A DNA stretch of 64,000 bases from Buchnera aphidicola (Chaetosiphella stipae setosa). Lineage in GTDB: Bacteria; Pseudomonadota; Gammaproteobacteria; Enterobacterales; Enterobacteriaceae. Every line of letters starts with the position of its first letter. Within the stretch, counting starts at the first letter, position 1. The notes below the pieces were generated by a model, which saw only the letters and a list, made by a program, of their open reading frames with translations, was not told where the DNA came from and ran no database searches. Where the stretch lies: assembly GCF_964059095.1 (NCBI RefSeq), contig NZ_OZ060394.1:145345-209344 (forward strand), in the 5' to 3' direction. Shown piece by piece: positions 57,885 to 64,000 of the stretch. A program made the translations under genes and the position numbers.

Positions 57885-59609
57885 TTATATAAATTTCATA
57901 ACTTGAATTCCTAAAATATTTAGTCCTTTTTTTAAAATTTTAGCAATTAAGAACGACATTTGTAATTGACTATTGCGTATTTTTTTGTTTTTATTATTTA
58001 AAATATTATATTTTTCATAAAATTTTGAATACTTTGATGCAAGTTTATAAATATATTTACATAGTAAATGAGGTTGTCCATTTTTTACTGTTTTTAATAT
58101 AGTTTCTTTAAATTGTAATATTTCTATTGATAGAAATAATTCATAATTATTTGAAATCATGAATTTATTATTTAAATGAGAGATTTTTTTTTTATACTTT
58201 TTGAGTATAGAATAGATTCTTATATATGTATATTGTATGTATAAAGAAGTATTTCCTTCAAAAGAAAGCATTTTTTTCCAATCAAAAACATAGTTTTTTT
58301 TTCTATTTTTAGATAGGTCTGCATATTTTAATGCTCCTATTCCAATTATTTTAGATAACTTTAATAATGTAGTGTATTCAATGTTCTCATTTTTTTTTAA
58401 GATAATTTTTTTTGCTTTTTTAATAGATTGATTAATAAGATCGATTAACTTAATAGTATTACCTGAACGTGTTTGAAATGGATGTTTATTTTTAGACAAC
58501 ACCATTCCGAACATATGGTGTTGAATGATAGTTTTTTTGGTAGTATATCCAGCTATTTTAGCAATTTTATATATTTGTTGCAGATATTGTTTTTGACGAG
58601 AATCAATATAGTATAATATTATATCTGCTTTTAGTGTTTTACATCTATATTTCATACAAGCAATATCTGTTGCTGAATATAAAAATGCACCACTTTTTTT
58701 TTGAAGAATAATTCCCATTTTTTCTCCTTTTCTATTTTTAAAATCTTTTAAAAAAACAATAACATTTTTATTTTTTACTCTTGCAATTTTTCTTTGAATT
58801 AAATCTGGAACAATTTTTTTAACTATTTCTTTATAGAAACTTTCTCCAAAAATATTTTTATCTTGTAAACTAATATTAAGTAATTGATATATTATTTTGT
58901 TTTCTCGAAGTGTTAATTGAACGACTTTTTTCCAAATATTATTGTAATATGTAGAATTTTTTTGTAATTTTGATGTATATTTTTCTGTTTTTTTTAAAAA
59001 TTTTTTATTTTTTAATGATTTTTTTTTTGCTTGACGATATATTTTTTCAATTTTTTGTATTGATATATTTTTTATATGATTTATTTTTTTTTTTTTCAAA
59101 TAAGCAATTAACATTCCAAATTGATTTCCCCAATCTCCGATATGATTTGATCGAATAACATTATATCCTGAGAATTCCATTATTCTTGCCATAGCATCTC
59201 CAATAACAGTAGATCGTAAATGTCCAACGTGCATTGATTTTGCTACATTTGGTGAAGAATAGTCGATTACGACTTTTTTATTATTTTTTTTAAAAATTAT
59301 TTTTTTTTTCACTTTTTTTTCTATTTTTTTTTCGATCCATCTTGGATTTAAAAAAATATTTATAAAGCATGGTTTAGAAAAATTTATGCTTTTTATAATT
59401 TTATTTAGATTTATTTTGTTAATAATTTTTTTTGCTAAAGTAAAATAATTTATTTTGCATTCATGAGATATTTGAAATAAATTATTTACTTGAAAATGTC
59501 CTTTTTTTTTAAATTTGTTTTTTTGAATAATAATTGGTGTATTAATTTTGATTTTATTTTTTTTTAAGCTATTCTTAATTTCTTTTATTAATTTAGATTG
59601 AATTGTCAT
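57885..59609 (-). CDS. argS: arginyl-tRNA synthetase
   Basis: Class Ia synthetase for tRNA-Arg. The HIGH-type motif is in SPNVAKSMHVGHLRST (about residues 116-131). The region near the KMSKS position reads HHMFGMVLSKNKHPFQTRSG, matching E. coli HHMFGMMLGKDGKPFKTR; like E. coli ArgRS it lacks a canonical KMSKS. Length is 574 aa (E. coli 577). AAGG lies before the ATG. It is convergent with flhA, with only 4 bp between the stop codons, and is divergent from the rRNA promoter. Confidence 0.96.
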   Translation of the reverse strand: MTIQSKLIKEIKNSLKKNKIKINTPIIIQKNKFKKKGHFQVNNLFQISHECKINYFTLAKKIINKINLNKIIKSINFSKPCFINIFLNPRWIEKKIEKKVKKKIIFKKNNKKVVIDYSSPNVAKSMHVGHLRSTVIGDAMARIMEFSGYNVIRSNHIGDWGNQFGMLIAYLKKKKINHIKNISIQKIEKIYRQAKKKSLKNKKFLKKTEKYTSKLQKNSTYYNNIWKKVVQLTLRENKIIYQLLNISLQDKNIFGESFYKEIVKKIVPDLIQRKIARVKNKNVIVFLKDFKNRKGEKMGIILQKKSGAFLYSATDIACMKYRCKTLKADIILYYIDSRQKQYLQQIYKIAKIAGYTTKKTIIQHHMFGMVLSKNKHPFQTRSGNTIKLIDLINQSIKKAKKIILKKNENIEYTTLLKLSKIIGIGALKYADLSKNRKKNYVFDWKKMLSFEGNTSLYIQYTYIRIYSILKKYKKKISHLNNKFMISNNYELFLSIEILQFKETILKTVKNGQPHLLCKYIYKLASKYSKFYEKYNILNNKNKKIRNSQLQMSFLIAKILKKGLNILGIQVMKFI

Positions 59610-59720
59610 GTTTTAACCTTATATAAAATTTATATATTTATAAATAAATAATATATTTTTATTTATTTTATATTATATATTTTAAAATATTAACTTTTGA
59701 TAAAAATTAAGAAAATATAT

Positions 59721-59749
59721 TTGACATTTTTTGAAATATCATTTATTAT
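59721..59749 (+). promoter_or_regulatory. promoter of the 16S rRNA transcription unit
   Basis: A perfect -35 TTGACA (59721-59726) and a -10 TATTAT (59744-59749) are separated by exactly 17 bp. It is about 120 bp upstream of the mature 16S 5' end, and the leader motifs below lie between them. This is the clearest sigma-70 promoter in the window. Confidence 0.8.
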
Positions 59750-59769
59750 AAAAAAACTTTAATTAGTAA

Positions 59770-59782
59770 TGTTCTTTTAAAA
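59770..59782 (+). promoter_or_regulatory. boxA-like antitermination element of the rRNA leader
   Basis: TGTTCTTTTAAAA corresponds to E. coli rrn boxA (TGCTCTTTAACA) and is followed, as there, by the strand of the 16S processing stem. It suggests that Nus-factor antitermination of rRNA transcription is kept. Confidence 0.65.
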
Positions 59783-59783
59783 T

Positions 59784-59807
59784 ATATCAGAAAATTTGTG
59801 TGGGCAC
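59784..59807 (+). other. left strand of the RNase III processing stem around 16S
   Basis: This 24-base segment, containing TTTGTGTGGGCAC, is the exact reverse complement of 61470-61493 downstream of 16S. The pairing closes the precursor loop of 16S as in E. coli. Confidence 0.8.
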
Positions 59808-59867
59808 AGAAAAATTTAAGTGCAAAAATGATTTATTAAGAATTAATTTAGTTTTTTAAAGTTTTAA

Positions 59868-61444
<1,577 letters not shown>

Positions 61445-61469
61445 AAAGTCACTTTATAAAATTTGTAAA

Positions 61470-61493
61470 GTGCCCACACAAATTTTCTGATAT
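61470..61493 (+). other. right strand of the RNase III processing stem around 16S
   Basis: A perfect 24-base complement of 59784-59807, starting GTGCCCACACAAA, located 25 bp after the 16S 3' end and before tRNA-Ile. Confidence 0.8.
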
Positions 61494-61512
61494 TTAAGCT
61501 TTTTTTACACAA

Positions 61513-61587
<75 letters not shown>

Positions 61588-61634
61588 TAAAAAAACACCT
61601 TTATCTTAAAAATTTTTATTTTCATAAAATTTTA

Positions 61635-61707
61635 GGGGCTATAGCTCAGCAGGGAGAGCGCCTGCTTTGCACGCAGGAGGTCAGCGGTTCGATCCCGCTT
61701 AGCTCCA
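61635..61707 (+). tRNA. tRNA-Ala (TGC)
   Basis: Cloverleaf with acceptor GGGGCTA/TAGCTCC, D arm with AGCTCAG, anticodon loop TTTGCAC (anticodon TGC) in stem CCTGC/GCAGG, and T loop TTCGATC. Discriminator A, CCA not encoded. It ends 3 bp before the stop codon of the convergent gloB gene. Confidence 0.97.
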
Positions 61708-61710
61708 TTA

Positions 61711-62466
61711 TTAATATTGATCTTTTATTTTTCTTAAATTACAAAAATATTCAATTTTTGTTTCAGAACAATACCAATAATTAATCATTTGTTTTATTTT
61801 TTTTTCATTAATTCTAAAAAATAAATTAATTTTTTTTTCGTTTTCAAGAGAACTATAATTTATAATGTTTTTAGATTTTTTTTGTAAAAAATTTAAATAA
61901 TCTTGAATGAATTGATCTTTTTTATATATCTTTTGAAAAAAATTTAAATTATTTATAGTATATTCATGTGAATTAAAAAAAACTGTTTTTTTTGGAAATT
62001 TCTGAATCTTTTTTAAAGATTTATATAAATTTTTTGAACATCCGTCTTTCGTATTTCCACATCCTCCAGAAAATAAAATATCTCCACAAAAAAGATATTG
62101 ATCAAAATAATAGGATAAATCATGTGTAGTGTGTCCTGGTGTAAAAAAAATATAAAATAATTTATTAAAAATAAATATTTTTTTGCTTTTTTTTATAATT
62201 TTTTGATGTTTTTTATGAATATTTTTTATTTTTTTTGGTGTAAATATTTTTATATTTGGATAATGATTTATTAATTTTGAAATTCCATGAATATGATCGA
62301 AATGCATATGAGTAATAAAAATATAAATAGGTATTATTCTTTTTTTTTCTAATTTTTGTATAATGGGTTTTGCAAGTCCTGGATCAATAATAATACATTT
62401 TTTGTTTTTATAAATTATCCATACTAAATTATCATTAAATATTTTTATATTTTTTATTAAAATCAT
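61711..62466 (-). CDS. gloB: hydroxyacylglutathione hydrolase (glyoxalase II)
   Basis: Hydrolyses S-lactoylglutathione in methylglyoxal detoxification. The metallo-beta-lactamase fold is shown by THMHFDHIHG (THxHxDH, about residues 52-61), TPGHTTHD, FCGDILFSGGCG and FNSHEYT. It has 251 aa, as in E. coli. Its ATG overlaps the rnhA stop (ATGA), so rnhA and gloB are translationally coupled. Confidence 0.94.
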   Translation of the reverse strand: MILIKNIKIFNDNLVWIIYKNKKCIIIDPGLAKPIIQKLEKKRIIPIYIFITHMHFDHIHGISKLINHYPNIKIFTPKKIKNIHKKHQKIIKKSKKIFIFNKLFYIFFTPGHTTHDLSYYFDQYLFCGDILFSGGCGNTKDGCSKNLYKSLKKIQKFPKKTVFFNSHEYTINNLNFFQKIYKKDQFIQDYLNFLQKKSKNIINYSSLENEKKINLFFRINEKKIKQMINYWYCSETKIEYFCNLRKIKDQY

Positions 62467-62945
62467 AATAATTTTCCTTTTTCTTTAATATATGTTTTAT
62501 CTGTTTTAGTTGGTTTTTGTGCTGCTTTTTTTGCATATTCATCACATAATTCATTTTCAAAATTTCCCGAATGACTTTTAATCCAAATCCATTTAATATG
62601 TTTATGTTTTTTAATAATTTTATTTAATCTGATCCATAAATCTACATTTTTTATTTTTTTTTTGTTTTTTGTATTCCAATTATTTTTTTTCCAATTTTTC
62701 ATCCATTTTGTGATTCCATAATATACATATTTACTATCTGTTTGTATTTTAATATTAGAAGAGATTTTAATTTTTTCTATACCAATTATTACACTCATTA
62801 ATTCCATTCTATTATTAGTTGTTAAAAAAAATCCAGAACTAAATTTTTTTCTATATTTTTTATATTCGATAATTGTACAATAACCTCCTGGCCCTGGATT
62901 TCCTAAACATGAACCATCTGCAAAAATAGTAATTTTATTTTTCAT
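62463..62945 (-). CDS. rnhA: ribonuclease HI
   Basis: Degrades RNA in RNA-DNA hybrids. The catalytic residues are in FADGSCLGNPGPGG (Asp10), TNNRMELMSVI (Glu48), IQTDSKYV (Asp70) and CDEYAKKAA (Asp134). The start at 62945 (MKNKITIFADGS) keeps the E. coli spacing; an ATG at 62960 would add five residues, and neither has a strong Shine-Dalgarno. 160 aa from the chosen start (E. coli 155). It is divergent from dnaQ with 51 bp between starts, the arrangement known in E. coli. Confidence 0.95.
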   Translation of the reverse strand: MKNKITIFADGSCLGNPGPGGYCTIIEYKKYRKKFSSGFFLTTNNRMELMSVIIGIEKIKISSNIKIQTDSKYVYYGITKWMKNWKKNNWNTKNKKKIKNVDLWIRLNKIIKKHKHIKWIWIKSHSGNFENELCDEYAKKAAQKPTKTDKTYIKEKGKLL

Positions 62946-62996
62946 TTTTTTATTTCTCATTTATAATTTATTTTTAAACTTTTTATTTTGATAAAG

Positions 62997-63716
62997 ATGA
63001 ACAAAAATTTTCGTCAAGTAGTACTAGATACTGAAACTACAGGAATGAATTCTTCTTCTGGTCCAGTATATTTAGGTCATCGTATTATAGAAATTGGAGC
63101 AGTAGAAATTATTAATCGTAAAATTACAAAAAACTTTTTTCATGTTTATTTACAACCAAATCGATTAATAGATCAAGAAGCTTATAAAATTCATGGGATA
63201 TCAGATGAATTTCTTATCGATAAACCGAAATTTTTTGAAATTTATCAAGATTTTCTTAATTATATTAAAGGTTCTGAATTAATTATTCATAATTCAAAAT
63301 TTGATTTAGGTTTTATAAATTATGAACTTAGTCTATTAAAAAAAAATGTTTCTGCAATATCCAAGTACTGCAAAATTTTAGATACACTTAAGTTATCAAG
63401 AAGTATTTTTCCAGGAAAAAAGAATAACTTAGATGCGTTATGTAAGCGTTATAAAATTCATTGTAATAGAGAATTACACAGTGCAATTATAGATGCAAAA
63501 TTATTAGCTAATGTTTATTTGTTTATGACGTCTTCTCAACAATCTTTTTTTTTCATGAAACCAACAAAAAACTCTTTTTTAAAAGAAAATAAAAAGCAAA
63601 GATCTCAAAATATATATATTCAAAAAAATAATCTTCAAGAAAATATTTTGCATATAAAATATTTGAAAAATATGAAAAAAAAATTTAAATGTTTATGGAA
63701 AATTGAAAATTTTTAA
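62997..63716 (+). CDS. dnaQ: DNA polymerase III epsilon subunit (proofreading)
   Basis: 3'-5' proofreading exonuclease bound to DnaE. DEDDh motifs are VLDTETTGMN, HNSKFDLGFINYE and LHSAIIDAKLLANVY. The start is the ATG at 62997 (MNKNFRQVVLDTETTG); the frame extends upstream only to a TTG. It is 239 aa (E. coli 243). The C-terminal segment that binds the alpha subunit is drifted and Lys-rich but ends CLWKIENF, like E. coli CLWRA, so binding is probably kept. Confidence 0.96.
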   Translation: MNKNFRQVVLDTETTGMNSSSGPVYLGHRIIEIGAVEIINRKITKNFFHVYLQPNRLIDQEAYKIHGISDEFLIDKPKFFEIYQDFLNYIKGSELIIHNSKFDLGFINYELSLLKKNVSAISKYCKILDTLKLSRSIFPGKKNNLDALCKRYKIHCNRELHSAIIDAKLLANVYLFMTSSQQSFFFMKPTKNSFLKENKKQRSQNIYIQKNNLQENILHIKYLKNMKKKFKCLWKIENF

Positions 63717-63724
63717 ATAAAATA

Positions 63725-63752
63725 TTGTTTTTTTCTTTTATTATAGTATAAT
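63725..63752 (+). promoter_or_regulatory. candidate promoter of tRNA-Asp
   Basis: TTGTTT (63725-63730) and a perfect TATAAT (63747-63752) are 16 bp apart, with the tRNA starting 28 bp after the -10. AT richness makes chance matches common. Confidence 0.4.
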
Positions 63753-63780
63753 TAACTTAAAAAATGTTTTAAAAAATATT

Positions 63781-63854
63781 GGTGCGGTAGTTCAGTTGGT
63801 TAGAATATCGGCCTGTCACGCCGGAGGTCACGGGTTCGAGCCCCGTTCGCACCG
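63781..63854 (+). tRNA. tRNA-Asp (GTC)
   Basis: Cloverleaf with acceptor GGTGCGG/TCGCACC, D arm AGTTCAG, anticodon loop CTGTCAC (anticodon GTC) and T loop TTCGAGC. Discriminator G, CCA not encoded. It follows dnaQ as in E. coli. Confidence 0.97.
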
Positions 63855-64000
63855 AAAAATTTTTTTATCCTATCTTTTTCATTTCTTTATTTTTTAAATT
63901 TAAAAGTTAAAATATCTTAAAAATAAAATTTTTTTATATTATTTTTTCTTATTTACATTTAAAAAAAAAGAAAATCTAAAAAAAAAATACAAAAAAAAAA
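63855..64000. other. AT-rich end of the window without a gene
   Basis: Nothing is recognised after tRNA-Asp; the last 40 bases are almost all A. Confidence 0.5.

Overview
The window looks like a chromosome segment of Buchnera aphidicola, the obligate aphid endosymbiont, and probably a strongly reduced lineage of it. The reasons are the extreme AT richness, dense homopolymers, orthologues of Escherichia coli proteins in enterobacterial blocks, and a 16S gene that is followed by tRNA-Ile and tRNA-Ala and then by gloB, rnhA and dnaQ rather than by 23S. A DUF2076 gene also sits between gyrA and a peroxiredoxin gene. There are 46 protein genes, one 16S rRNA, three tRNAs and one tmRNA. I see no insertion sequence, prophage, CRISPR array or sign of horizontal transfer.

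Layout. 1-9551: acetate kinase (5' cut by the window edge) and phosphotransacetylase, then the class Ia ribonucleotide reductase operon with its ferredoxin (nrdA-nrdB-yfaE), and gyrA. 9805-16702: DUF2076 protein, peroxiredoxin, ung (frameshifted at an A14 run), a truncated grpE, tmRNA, grxD, rnt, pth and ychF. 16756-25190: the threonine operon thrA-thrB-thrC, a 945-bp desert, pcnB, dksA and truA. 25434-33941: secA and the pyruvate dehydrogenase operon aceE-aceF-lpdA. 34112-40287: erpA, ftsZ, ftsA, rsmH, ilvH and ilvI, with the whole mur/fts block absent between ftsA and rsmH. 41428-49753: dapD, map, rpsB-tsf-pyrH-frr, bamA and fabZ. 49799-59609: dnaE, a ProRS lacking its editing domain, flhB-flhA and argS. 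59721-63854: rRNA promoter, boxA, 16S rRNA with an intact RNase III stem, tRNA-Ile, tRNA-Ala, gloB, rnhA, dnaQ and tRNA-Asp.

How it works together. The retained metabolism serves the host: threonine, branched-chain amino acids (ilvIH) and the lysine/diaminopimelate branch (dapD), fed by pyruvate dehydrogenase and the acetate pathway. Core replication, translation and secretion genes remain. Wall synthesis (mur cluster, mrcB, uppS), the dxr step of isoprenoid synthesis and lipid A genes are missing from the places they occupy in relatives. FtsZ, FtsA, BamA and the flagellar export core FlhA/FlhB persist.

The most notable points are reductive changes inside retained genes. FlhB has lost its NPTH autocleavage motif, ProRS its editing insertion, GrpE its beta domain and Pth a catalytic-site asparagine. 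ThrA has lost the usual effector-loop motifs of its ACT domains. I did not find a previously undescribed multi-gene system here and do not claim one.
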